The notes beneath the pieces are model-generated. The model saw only the letters and a list, made by a program, of their open reading frames with translations. It had not been told where the DNA came from and did not search any database. Source: Deltaproteobacteria bacterium (GTDB lineage Bacteria; Myxococcota_A; UBA9160; UBA4427). Taken from it: a stretch of DNA of 64,000 bases. Shown here piece after piece: positions 15,496 through 23,936 of this stretch (the first letter of the stretch is position 1; each line of letters opens with the position of its first letter). The position numbers and the translations under genes were made by a program. The stretch spans positions 1-64,000 of the forward strand of contig JAFDDH010000001.1 in assembly GCA_019310975.1 (NCBI GenBank), given 5' to 3'.

Positions 15496-16116
15496 TCACT
15501 CGTCGTCGATGCAGCGCTCGCCGAGGCGGTAGTGGATGAAGAACGAGCGGCTGCGACGGCGCTCGCCGTGGACCCGGGCGACGCGATCGAGCACCTCCTC
15601 AGTGACGTCGATGATCGGCAGCCGGCGCGCCATCGCGATCGGCAGCCACGAGAGATCCATCAGCTCGCCGTTTCCGCGCAGGCGTCCGCGCGCTGCCCCT
15701 GCATCGGTCACGAAGAAGCGCGCGTGGTATCGGATCTCGCTCTGGGCCGGCGTGATGGCACGGCCCAGGTAGCGGAGCGGAGCGAGATCGGGCAGGAATT
15801 GGCCGCCGCGCACGTCTCCGACGGCGAGCCCTGTCTCCTCCCAGGTCTCGCGAACGGCCGCGATCGCCAGTGCGCGCACGCGCGCTGGCGACCAGCGCTG
15901 CTCGAGCGGGCGGGCCACCGCGCGGCGCAGCGGCCGCAGCAGGGGGCGGTGGTGGTCGCCGTGCTCGACGCCGCCGCCGGGAAACACCCACACGTCGGGC
16001 ATAAAGCGGTGTCGTGGCGCACGGCGCCCCATCAGCACCCGCAGGCTCTGGCCCGCGCCCCGGACGACGACCAGGCTCGCAGCGTCTCTCGGGCGGGCAG
16101 GTCCAGTCAAAGCCAT
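15496..16116 (-). CDS. NUDIX hydrolase with interrupted Nudix box (NUDT19/RP2-like)
   Basis: The protein has 206 residues. The substrate strand WVFPGGGVEHGD is separated from the catalytic helix AVRETWEETGLAVG by about 30 extra residues rich in Arg and Pro. An insertion inside the Nudix box is characteristic of the CoA-diphosphatase-type NUDT7/NUDT19 group, so cleavage of CoA or acyl-CoA is a reasonable guess. The N-terminal SLVVVRG strand and C-terminal VTEEVLDRV helix fit the fold. No strong SD precedes the ATG. It diverges from the histidine-kinase remnant. Confidence 0.83.
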   Translation of the reverse strand: MALTGPARPRDAASLVVVRGAGQSLRVLMGRRAPRHRFMPDVWVFPGGGVEHGDHHRPLLRPLRRAVARPLEQRWSPARVRALAIAAVRETWEETGLAVGDVRGGQFLPDLAPLRYLGRAITPAQSEIRYHARFFVTDAGAARGRLRGNGELMDLSWLPIAMARRLPIIDVTEEVLDRVARVHGERRRSRSFFIHYRLGERCIDDE

Positions 16117-16215
16117 CCGAAGCTAGCAGGGTCTTGCCCGCTGCAGTGTCGGAACACCCGATTTCGCGTGCGGACCGCGCGGGCTAAATTCGCTTCGGCC
16201 CACGGTCCCGATCGC

Positions 16216-16956
16216 ATGAATGCCCACTCGATTCCCGTCCTGGTCATGGCTGGCATCACGCTCTACGTGGGCGTGTACCACCTCTTCCTCTACCTGCGGC
16301 TACGCCGCAATCGGTGGGACCTCACCTTCGCGCTGACCTGCTGCTCGACGAAGCCGACGTGCCCGTGCCGTCCGAGATGAAGCCAGGTGAGTTCGTACAA
16401 CTCTGCGTCTCCGACACGGGGTCGGGAATCGACCCGGAGACGCTGGAGCGAATCTTCGAACCCTTCTTTACCACCAAGGACCTGCGACGCCACGACGGGC
16501 AGCGTATTCCGTGTCAACCTGCCGTCCGTCGACGAGCTCCCGAGCGCCACAAAGAGTGGAACCCCGGCGGTGGCTCGCAGGTCGCCGGGCAACGAGACGA
16601 TCCTGGTGGCCGAGGACGAGGAGAGGGTGCGTACGTTGGTGCGCGGCATCCTCGAGCCGCTCGGCTACCGGGTCTGGCTTGCCGCCGAGGGCCGCCAGGC
16701 GCTGGCCATGGTGCGCGCCGACCCGCGTGGCGTCGATCTGTTGCTGAGCGACGTGGTGATGCCGGGCATGAGCGGCCCGGAGCTCTTTGAGCTCGCGCGT
16801 CAGCACAGCCCGGCTCTGCGCGTTCTCTACATGACGGGCTATGTCGAGGACTCGATCGAGGCCGCGCTGGTGGGCGTCGGAGAGTGGTCACTCCTCCAGA
16901 AGCCCTTCTCCGGGAGCGAGCTGGCTGCCAGAGTCCGTGAAGTGCTAGACATCTGA
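16216..16956 (+). pseudogene. Collapsed hybrid sensor histidine kinase (deletions and frameshifts)
   Basis: Three pieces of one protein lie in different frames. The first, from ATG 16216, is a membrane start (VLVMAGITLYVGVYHLFLYL...DLTFALTC). The second, in another frame, is the end of an ATPase domain (LDEADVPVPSEMKPGEF, then SDTGSGIDPETL and IFEPFFTTKD). The third is the ATPase tail (GSVFRVNLP) with a full receiver domain: ILVAEDEE, LLLSDVVMPGMSG with the phosphoacceptor Asp, YMTGY and LQKPFSGSEL. The sensor region, His-phosphorelay helix and G2 box (GTGLGL) are gone. The receiver alone could still be translated from an internal start, but signalling is lost. Confidence 0.85.
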
Positions 16957-17179
16957 GGCAGTACGGTTCCCCCGGGGCCCGAAGTGCAGTCCCGGCGGCA
17001 GGTGTTCAGATCTGCGACCGATTTCCCGATAACCGGTGCGCAGAGACGGCGCAGAAGCCGTGGCTTCAGGCCTCCCGGTGCATCGCCCCGCCATGCAATA
17101 GACTGGGGCCCGGCGAAGCCACCGGCAGCGGCAACTCTGCGCGTAAGGTTCGAATCGGTCGAGGGGATTCCAGCTCGCA

Positions 17180-17782
17180 ATGCTGTCCGGCTTCAATACC
17201 AACTACCGCCATCGGGGCGTGGTCTTCCACGTTCAGACAGAGGATAGCGGGCGCCAGAACCCCCACGTGATCACGCATCTCTTTCACGGCGGCAACATCA
17301 TCGCCTCGGAGAAGGTGGATTACTCGGCCAAGCTCGATGCCGAGGAGCTCGAGGGCGAGGTGAAGGCGCTGATGGAGCGCCAGCACAAGAAGATGTTGAA
17401 ATCGCTCAGCCGCGGCGAATGCGATGACGTCATCCAGCAGCGGATGGGCGATCACGTCTTCGGCGATCATGTCGACACCGCCGACACGGTTCCTCCGCAC
17501 ACCGAGGAGCCGGCGACTGTGATCGATACGCCGCCGCCTGTTGATGAGGCGCAGCCGCTTGATGAGGCGCAGCCGCTTGATGAGGCGCAGCCGCTTGATG
17601 AGGCGCAGCCTTTCGATGAGGCGCAGCCGCTGCCCCCGCCCGCTGGAGTGCACGACGACACCACCAAGGAAAGGATCAGCCGGGCCTTTGGTGAGGGCGT
17701 GGTGAGCGAGAAGCCGTTGGACGAAGTTGTGCTGGACTACCTGGTGGAGAACGCGCGCAAGCGGAAACGCTCGGGCAAGTGA
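17180..17782 (+). CDS. Conserved protein upstream of ftsE, with DEAQPL hexapeptide repeats
   Basis: The protein has 200 residues. The N-terminal region (NTNYRHRGVVFHVQTEDSG, HVITHLFHGGNIIASEKVDY) resembles a conserved family I have seen only in deltaproteobacterial genomes; no function is known to me. A helical part (EVKALMERQHKKMLKSL) follows, then five DEAQP(L/F) repeats, then a C-terminal helix ending in basic residues. It lies directly upstream of ftsE, with a GTGA overlap at the FtsE start, so it probably leads the division operon. The repeat number may vary between strains. Confidence 0.72.
   Translation: MLSGFNTNYRHRGVVFHVQTEDSGRQNPHVITHLFHGGNIIASEKVDYSAKLDAEELEGEVKALMERQHKKMLKSLSRGECDDVIQQRMGDHVFGDHVDTADTVPPHTEEPATVIDTPPPVDEAQPLDEAQPLDEAQPLDEAQPFDEAQPLPPPAGVHDDTTKERISRAFGEGVVSEKPLDEVVLDYLVENARKRKRSGK
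17543..17632 (+). repeat. Five tandem 18-bp repeats inside the pre-ftsE gene
   Basis: The unit gatgaggcgcagccgctt occurs three times perfectly. A fourth copy ends in tttc and a fifth in gctg. The unit is in-frame and encodes DEAQPL. Perfect copies at the DNA level indicate recent slippage expansion. Confidence 0.92.
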
Positions 17783-18522
17783 ACGAAGCTCGCAGGAGCG
17801 CGGGGCGCATGCGTGGCGCTTGGGAGAGCCGGGACGATTGCCCGGTCCGCATGTACCGCGTTTCCAAGTCCTACATCGCCGGTAGCGCCGCGCTTCGCGA
17901 CGTTTCCCTCGAGATCAGGAAGGGCGAGTTCGTCTTCCTGACCGGACAGAGCGGTGCCGGCAAGACGACCCTGCTGGACCTGCTCTTCGCGGCGGAGCGG
18001 CCGAGCGAGGGACAGATTCTCATGCTCGGGCGCAACATCGCCCGACTGCGCGGGTCGGCGATCCCGGCCCTACGCCGTCGCGTGGGCGTGGTCTTTCAGG
18101 ACTTCAAGCTCCTGCAGGGGCGCAGCGTCGAGGAGAACGTCCGCATTACATTGGACGTGGTCGGCACCCCGCGCCGGGAGGCGCGCTCGCGCGTGTTCAA
18201 CATGCTGCGCCAGGTCGGCCTGCAGCACCGCCGCTACCATTCCCCGGAGTCCCTCTCGGGCGGTGAGCAACAGCGCGTCGCGATCGCGCGGGCCTTGGTG
18301 GGCGAGCCGGAGATCCTGCTTGCGGACGAGCCCACGGGCAATCTCGACCCCGATCTCTCGATTGAGATCATCGAGCTGATGCTGAACGCCGCGACTCGCG
18401 GCACCACGGTCATCGTGGCGACCCACGACCACGCCCTGCTGGAGCGCTATCACCGGCGCACCCTGCGGCTCGAGGCCGGGCAGCTCGCCGAGGACGAGGC
18501 CAGGGCGAGCGCGGACCTGTGA
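17779..18522 (+). CDS. ftsE: Cell division ATP-binding protein FtsE
   Basis: The protein is an ABC ATPase, 247 residues from the GTG at 17779 (GTGA overlap); an ATG at 17851 gives a length closer to usual (about 223). Motifs in order: Walker A GQSGAGKTT, Q-loop VFQDFKLL, signature LSGGEQQ, Walker B ILLADEP and H-loop ATHD. MYRVSKSY at the mature start is typical for FtsE. It pairs with FtsX, encoded immediately downstream. Together they couple ATP hydrolysis at the septum to activation of peptidoglycan hydrolases outside the membrane. Confidence 0.95.
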   Translation: MNEARRSAGRMRGAWESRDDCPVRMYRVSKSYIAGSAALRDVSLEIRKGEFVFLTGQSGAGKTTLLDLLFAAERPSEGQILMLGRNIARLRGSAIPALRRRVGVVFQDFKLLQGRSVEENVRITLDVVGTPRREARSRVFNMLRQVGLQHRRYHSPESLSGGEQQRVAIARALVGEPEILLADEPTGNLDPDLSIEIIELMLNAATRGTTVIVATHDHALLERYHRRTLRLEAGQLAEDEARASADL

Positions 18523-19418
18523 AGCGCGTCGCAGTCATTCTGGCGATTCTCGGGCGCTCGGCGCTGCGCGGGCTGCAGAGCGCAGCGGTGACGGCCGCGA
18601 TCGCAACGGCGACGATCGCCATCGCGCTCTTCCTCGTCGGTGCGTTCGGACTGGTTGTGGTGAATATGGAGGGGCTGCTGGATCGATTCGGGCGCGATCT
18701 GCAGATCACCGCCTACCTCGAGGAGGGGTACGACGCCAATGCGCTGCGCGGTCTGGCTGGCCGAGTCGCCACCGTCGAGGGTGTGTACAGCGTGGAGGTG
18801 ATCGACAAGGACGCTGCACTCGAGCGCTTTCGCGCCATGTCGGGCGGGGCGGCGCTGCTCGGGGGGCTGGACGGCAACCCGCTACCGGCCTCACTCGAGA
18901 TCACGCTGGACGATGCACACCGCACGAACGAGGGGCTCGAGATCCTGACTTCCGCTCTCGATGGCCTGCCCGGTATCGATGAGATCGCGCACGGACAGGA
19001 CTGGATCGAGGGTTACGCGCGGGCCGTCGCATTGGTGCGCGTGTCGGGCTACGCGCTCGGCACCGTGCTCAGCTTGGCCACACTGCTGATCGTCGCCAAT
19101 ACGATCCGCCTGGGTGTCTATTCACGCAAGGACGAGCTGGGCATTCTGGCCCTGGTGGGTGCCAGCCGGACTTTCGTGCGCACGCCCTTCCTGATCGAGG
19201 GCACGCTGCAGGGGGCGATCGGCGGATTACTCGCGTTGCTCTTGTTGCTCGGGGCCTTCCAGGTGGCGGTGCCTCAGCTGCAGTACGGCCTGACCTTTTT
19301 TCTTGGCAGCACCGAGCCGCGCTTCTTCGAAGCCGGCGAGATCGTGCGCTTGCTGCTCGGCGGTGCGGGTCTGGGGCTCGGCGGCTCGGCGGCGGCACTG
19401 ATTGGATGGCGCTCGTGA
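18519..19418 (+). CDS. ftsX: Cell division membrane protein FtsX
   Basis: The protein has 299 residues and starts with a GTG overlapping the ftsE stop (GTGA). It has one N-terminal membrane helix (about residues 22-48), then a periplasmic ECD (DLQITAYLEEGYD, YSVEVIDKDAALERF), then three C-terminal helices including LATLLIVANTIRLGVYSRKDE, the conserved FtsX segment preceding the coupling loop. It transmits FtsE's ATP cycle to periplasmic hydrolase activators. The next gene encodes such an activator and overlaps ftsX by 13 nt. Confidence 0.94.
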   Translation: MKRVAVILAILGRSALRGLQSAAVTAAIATATIAIALFLVGAFGLVVVNMEGLLDRFGRDLQITAYLEEGYDANALRGLAGRVATVEGVYSVEVIDKDAALERFRAMSGGAALLGGLDGNPLPASLEITLDDAHRTNEGLEILTSALDGLPGIDEIAHGQDWIEGYARAVALVRVSGYALGTVLSLATLLIVANTIRLGVYSRKDELGILALVGASRTFVRTPFLIEGTLQGAIGGLLALLLLLGAFQVAVPQLQYGLTFFLGSTEPRFFEAGEIVRLLLGGAGLGLGGSAAALIGWRS

Positions 19419-20608
19419 GCGCGCGGTGCCGCGTCGGCTCGGCACCTTCTGGATTCGCCTCCTCTCTCGCCGCTCTGCTCATGTGGCTGATGGTTGCAAC
19501 TCTTGCATCGGCCGAGGACGAGGCCGCGCTCACCGGCGACGACGAGATCCAAGAGCTGCGCAGCGCAATCGCGGACAGCCGCGAGCGCGTCGGTTCCCAC
19601 GAGCGCGAGGAGCGCGACATCCTCGAGCTGATGGAGGAGATCGACCGCGGGCTCGATCAGCTACGCGAGGAGGTCGATCGCTCCGAGCAGCGCGCCGACC
19701 GGGCCCAGGCGGCGCTCATCGATACGGACGTGAAGCTGCGGGAGATTCGCGCTCGGCTGGCGCGAACGCGTCGCGAGATGTCGAAGCGCGCCGTTGCACT
19801 CTACAAGGCCGGCAGCGCCGGGCCGCTGCAGGTGCTCTTCGCCTCGGCGGACGTGCAGGAGCTGCTCGCCAAGGGGTCCACGCTGAAGCGACTCCTCCGA
19901 TACGATACCGAGTTGATTGCGCGCTTCGAGCATCAGCAGAGTGACCTGCTCGACGTCGAGTCGGCCGCGGCCCGTGCGCTGGTCGGCCGCGACGAGGCAC
20001 GCGCGCGATTTGCTACCCGCAGCCGCATCTTCGACGAGGAGCGCGCCGAGAAGCGAGCGCTACTCGGGCGCGTGAGGGGGGATCGCAGTCGCGAGCGTGC
20101 GCTGCTCGTCGAGCTCGAGCGCGCGGCCCGGGCGCTCGAGGAGACGCTCGCGGGTCTCGGTGACGACGCGGGCGAGCGCGAGCAGAGCCTCGACGGCGGC
20201 GGCTTCGAGAAGCTGCGTGGCCGCCTGGACCGGCCGGTGCCCGGCCGCATCGAGCAGCGATTCGGCCGCGATGTCGACAGCGAGTACCAGACCTCGATCT
20301 TCAGAAGCGGCGTCGAGCTCGGCGCCGGGGCCGGCGATTCGGTTCACGCGGTGGCGCTCGGGCAGGTGCGCTTCGCCGGCTGGTTCCGGGGCTACGGGAA
20401 GATCGTGATCGTCGACCACGGTGACGGCTACTTCACCGTGTCCGGGCACCTGGCCGACATCTACGTCGAGGTCGGAGACGCGATCGCAGCGGGCGACACG
20501 CTTGGCACGGTGGGTGAGACCGGCTCCCTCAGCGGACCGAGCCTCTACTTCGAGGTGCGCCAAGGCGGCAGCCCCCTCGATCCGGCGGACTGGCTGGCGA
20601 AGGGGTAG
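19406..20608 (+). CDS. EnvC-like murein hydrolase activator (degenerate M23/LytM domain)
   Basis: The protein has 400 residues: a signal peptide (to about VATLASA), a long coiled coil (about 45-255; EREERDILELMEEIDRGLDQ), then a LytM fold (about 290-400). Three of the usual M23 zinc ligands are altered. The first HxGxD region reads RSGVELG, and the HLHFEVR region reads SLYFEVR; only GHL keeps its His. Loss of zinc ligands is the hallmark of EnvC, which activates amidases under FtsEX control instead of cutting peptidoglycan. Its overlap with ftsX supports that role. No cognate amidase gene is in this window. Confidence 0.9.
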   Translation: MALVSARCRVGSAPSGFASSLAALLMWLMVATLASAEDEAALTGDDEIQELRSAIADSRERVGSHEREERDILELMEEIDRGLDQLREEVDRSEQRADRAQAALIDTDVKLREIRARLARTRREMSKRAVALYKAGSAGPLQVLFASADVQELLAKGSTLKRLLRYDTELIARFEHQQSDLLDVESAAARALVGRDEARARFATRSRIFDEERAEKRALLGRVRGDRSRERALLVELERAARALEETLAGLGDDAGEREQSLDGGGFEKLRGRLDRPVPGRIEQRFGRDVDSEYQTSIFRSGVELGAGAGDSVHAVALGQVRFAGWFRGYGKIVIVDHGDGYFTVSGHLADIYVEVGDAIAAGDTLGTVGETGSLSGPSLYFEVRQGGSPLDPADWLAKG

Positions 20609-20663
20609 CATGGTGAACTTCTGCCGCGGAAAGGGATCGGGGCCGCGGCCCCTTGGGGGCAAG

Positions 20664-22163
20664 ATGATGCGACGCAAAATGCACCCGTCAGCCACGTTTA
20701 CAATGGGCTTCGTCGCCGCATTGGTGATGCTGACCCTGGTGGGGGGCGCCACCACCGGCGCCTCCACGCGCTACGAGGACCTCGCGCTCTTCTCGAGTGT
20801 GCTCGATCTCGTCCGGCGCAATTACGTCGAGCCGGTAGAGGAGCACGAGCTGATGCAGAGCGCGCTGCGCGGTCTGCTCGGCGAGCTCGATCCGCACTCG
20901 GCCTTCATGAGCAAGGACGCCTTCGAAGAGATGCAGGTGGACACCCGGGGCGAGTTCCACGGCCTCGGCATCGAGATCACCAAAGCGCAGGGCGGATTCA
21001 TCGAGGTGGTCTCTCCGATCGAGGGCACGCCGGCCTCCCGCGCCGGCATCGAGTCGCACGATCAAATTACGTCGATCTGCCCGACCGAGGTGCCCGAGTC
21101 CTGGGACGAGGGCGAAAAGTGTCGCAACACCAAGGGCATGACGCTCTTCGAGGCCGTGCAGCTGATGCGTGGCAAGAAGGATACCGAGATCACGATCCAC
21201 GTATTCCGGGATGGATTCAGCGAGCCCAATCCCTTCACGATCGTCCGTGACATCGTCCAGGTCGCATCGGTGGAGGGCGAGCTGCTCTCGCCCGGCTACG
21301 CCTACCTGCGCATACGTGCCTTCCAGGAGCGCACCGGGAGCGAGCTCGAGAAAGCCCTCGAAAGGATCCATGCCGAGGCGCCGGCGGGGCTTTCAGGGCT
21401 GGTCATCGATCTGCGAGACAACCCGGGCGGGCTGCTCAATCAGGCCGTCACCGTGGCGGACCACTGGCTGAGCGACGGCCTCGTCGTCTACACCATGGGC
21501 CGCGAGAACAGCCAGAAGCAGGAGTACCGCGCGCGCCCTCCGGGCACTGAGGGCGACTATCCCGTCGTCGTGCTGGTGAACGCGGGCAGCGCGAGTGCCA
21601 GTGAGATCGTGGCTGGTGCGCTGCAGGATCACCACCGTGCGTTGGTGATGGGTGTGCCCACCTTCGGCAAGGGCTCGGTGCAGACCGTGTATCCGCTGGA
21701 AGGCGGATCCGGGCTGCGGCTCACGACGGCGCTCTACTACACGCCGAGCGGCCGATCGATCCAGGAGGTCGGGATCGAGCCCGACATCGAGGTGCATCCC
21801 GCCTCGGCGTCGAGCTTGCTGGCCGACCGGCGTGTGCGCGAGCGCGATCTGCGTGGCCACTTCACGCATCGGGATGCGGACCCGGAGATCGAGGTAGAGG
21901 ACAGCCTGCCCGAGCCCGCGCCGGCCGGCGACGTGGTCGACGAGCCAACCCCCGATGACGAGCAGACGGATCTGATGCTGGACCGCGCCCTCGAGGTGCT
22001 GAAGAGCTGGACGTACTTCGAGCGCCTGAGCGAGCAGCGCGCCGAGAGTTCGCCGAACGCGAGTGCGCAGCCGGTGGCTGGCAGCGTGGAGACGTCTGCG
22101 GAGGATGGCGAGGGGGAAGGGGAGGGCGCGGGCGAAGCGGGCTCGAGCGAAGAGGCTCGGTGA
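20664..22163 (+). CDS. C-terminal processing peptidase, S41A family (CtpA-like)
   Basis: The protein has 499 residues from the ATG at 20664; an ATG at 20610 would add 18 residues. It has a signal anchor (MGFVAALVMLTLVGG) and the S41 N-terminal helices (YVEPVEEHELMQSALRGLL). A PDZ domain follows (FHGLGIEI...RAGIESHDQI), with an unusual Cys-containing insert after the PDZ (SICPTEVPES...EKCRNTKG). The peptidase core is next. The catalytic Ser (about 311, in GSASASE) and Lys (about 336, in FGKG) are exactly 25 residues apart, as in known Ctp enzymes. The C-terminus is long and acidic (GEGEGEGAG). It sits behind the EnvC-like gene, fitting a role in cell-wall enzyme turnover. Confidence 0.92.
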   Translation: MMRRKMHPSATFTMGFVAALVMLTLVGGATTGASTRYEDLALFSSVLDLVRRNYVEPVEEHELMQSALRGLLGELDPHSAFMSKDAFEEMQVDTRGEFHGLGIEITKAQGGFIEVVSPIEGTPASRAGIESHDQITSICPTEVPESWDEGEKCRNTKGMTLFEAVQLMRGKKDTEITIHVFRDGFSEPNPFTIVRDIVQVASVEGELLSPGYAYLRIRAFQERTGSELEKALERIHAEAPAGLSGLVIDLRDNPGGLLNQAVTVADHWLSDGLVVYTMGRENSQKQEYRARPPGTEGDYPVVVLVNAGSASASEIVAGALQDHHRALVMGVPTFGKGSVQTVYPLEGGSGLRLTTALYYTPSGRSIQEVGIEPDIEVHPASASSLLADRRVRERDLRGHFTHRDADPEIEVEDSLPEPAPAGDVVDEPTPDDEQTDLMLDRALEVLKSWTYFERLSEQRAESSPNASAQPVAGSVETSAEDGEGEGEGAGEAGSSEEAR

Positions 22164-22203
22164 AAGGCGCCCACACCCGCGGCGCGCCCGGATCGCGTGA
22201 GCA

Positions 22204-23445
22204 GTGAGCCAGAGCCCGGGCGCCGGACGCCGCCGGCGCGTCTACTCCGTCACTGAATTCCTCAGCGGTCTGAATGCGCTCTTCGAGGATCGCGTCGGCC
22301 GGGTCTGGGTGGCTGGCGAGCTCACCAATCTGCATCGCGCCCCGTCCGGCCACAGCTACTTCACGTTGAAGGACGAGAGCGGACAGATCCGCGCCGTGCT
22401 CTTTCGCAGCGCATCCGGCCGCGTGCCCTTCGAGCTGGAGGAAGGGCTCGAGGTGCTCGCCTATGCGGACGCCTCGATCTATGCCGCGCGCGGCGATGTG
22501 CAGCTGGTCGTCAAGCAGCTCGAGCCCATTGGGCGCGGCGCGCTGCAGCTCGCCTTCGAACAGCTGCGCGCCCGGCTCGAGCGGGAGGGGCTCTTCGATG
22601 CGGCGCGCAAGCGACCGCTGCCCGAGTTCCCGACCCGCGTCGGCGTCGTGACTTCGCCGACGAGTGCCGCCGTGCGCGACGTCATCCATGTGTCTGAGCG
22701 GCGGGCGCCCTCCGTCCCACTGCTGATCTCACCGACTCGCGTGCAGGGGGTGGGCTCCGAGGACGAGATCGCCGCCGCCATCGACCGCATTGCCGTGCAG
22801 CCGGGCGTGGAGGTCCTGCTGCTGGTGCGCGGTGGTGGGTCGCTCGAGGATCTCTGGGCCTTCAATACCGAGACCGTGGCGCGCGCCATCGCGCGCTGCC
22901 CCCTGCCGCTGATCAGCGGCGTCGGACACGAGACAGATGTGACGATTGCCGACCTCGTCGCCGACCAGCGCGCGGCCACGCCTTCGGCGGCGGCCGCGCT
23001 GGCGCTGCCCGACCGCAGCGGTCTCGTCGCCAGTCTGCAGCGCGATTGGCGCCGGCTCAGCGCCGGCATCCGCAATGCACTGCGCAGCGAGGGCGTGCGC
23101 CTGGCTCGCGAGCGCGACGCCCTGCGCATGCTGGCGCCGTCGGCGCGGCTCGCCCAGCAGCGCCGACGTCTGCTCGAGGCGCACCGGGGCCTCGGCCGGG
23201 CGACCCTGTTGGCCGGTGAGCGCCGCCAGGCCCAGCTCGCGCGACTCTCGGATCGGCTCCAATCGCTGTCTCCACTGGCCGTGCTCGGCCGCGGCTATGC
23301 GTTGGTGCGGCGCGAGCCCGACGCCGAGATCGTGCGCCGTCCTGCGCAGGTGTCGCTGGGCGATCGCATTGTCGTGCAACTCGCCGAGGGCCGGATCAGA
23401 GCTCGCGTCGAGAGCGCGGAGCCCGAGCCCGAAGCCCCCGGCTGA
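22204..23445 (+). CDS. xseA: Exodeoxyribonuclease VII large subunit
   Basis: The protein has 413 residues with a GTG start. An N-terminal OB-fold (VWVAGELTNLHRAPSGHSYF, TLKDESGQIRAVLF) is followed by the catalytic core with VGVVTSPTSAAVRDVIHV, LLLVRGGGSLEDLWAFN and ISGVGHETDVTIADLVAD. The C-terminus is a helical arm and a VLGRGYALVRR segment. It forms ExoVII with XseB, degrading single-stranded DNA in mismatch repair and recombination. Standard in length and motif content. It begins 41 nt after ctpA and lies 104 nt before xseB. Confidence 0.96.
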   Translation: MSQSPGAGRRRRVYSVTEFLSGLNALFEDRVGRVWVAGELTNLHRAPSGHSYFTLKDESGQIRAVLFRSASGRVPFELEEGLEVLAYADASIYAARGDVQLVVKQLEPIGRGALQLAFEQLRARLEREGLFDAARKRPLPEFPTRVGVVTSPTSAAVRDVIHVSERRAPSVPLLISPTRVQGVGSEDEIAAAIDRIAVQPGVEVLLLVRGGGSLEDLWAFNTETVARAIARCPLPLISGVGHETDVTIADLVADQRAATPSAAAALALPDRSGLVASLQRDWRRLSAGIRNALRSEGVRLARERDALRMLAPSARLAQQRRRLLEAHRGLGRATLLAGERRQAQLARLSDRLQSLSPLAVLGRGYALVRREPDAEIVRRPAQVSLGDRIVVQLAEGRIRARVESAEPEPEAPG

Positions 23446-23549
23446 ATTCCGCCCGGCGCTCGCTCGACCTTGAAAGTCCTTGTACTCAAAGCGCTTTCGG
23501 CGGCCGCGACGTTGGCTCGAGGGAGCCCATGCGGTAGGCTCGGCGGGTC

Positions 23550-23936
23550 ATGGCCGGTGCCGACGCATCCACGACGCCAGACCCGAAGAAGCTCAGCTTC
23601 GAGGCCGCCCTGGCGCGGCTCGAGGAGGTCGTCGACCGCCTCGAGGGGGGCGAACTCGAGCTGGAGGCCGCCCTGGCGAGCTTCGAGGAGGGGGTGCGGC
23701 TGACCCGCCACTGTGCCGAGCAGCTTGGAGCGGCCGAGCGCCGCATCGAGGTTCTGCTGCAGGAGGGCAACGAGTGGGTGGCGCGGCCCTTCGCCGAGGC
23801 GGCCGAGCCGAACGGCGGCGAGACCCGCGGCGTCGAAGCAGGCTCGGACGACGACCCCAACAGTGACCCCAACAGCCACAACAACAGCCACAACAACACC
23901 CACAACAACAGCGACGAGAACGAGGAAACCTTCTAG
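23550..23936 (+). CDS. xseB: Exodeoxyribonuclease VII small subunit with Asn/Asp-rich tail
   Basis: The protein has 128 residues. The first 80 match XseB: LSFEAALARLEEVVDRLEGG, LELEAALASFEEGVRL and AERRIEVLL. Typical XseB ends near residue 80; here about 40 more residues form a low-complexity acidic/polar tail (NSHNNSHNNTHNN). The DNA beneath is made of short ccacaacaac units, indicating slippage expansion. The catalytic role depends on XseA. The stop overlaps the ispA GTG start by one base (TAGTG). Confidence 0.93.
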   Translation: MAGADASTTPDPKKLSFEAALARLEEVVDRLEGGELELEAALASFEEGVRLTRHCAEQLGAAERRIEVLLQEGNEWVARPFAEAAEPNGGETRGVEAGSDDDPNSDPNSHNNSHNNTHNNSDENEETF

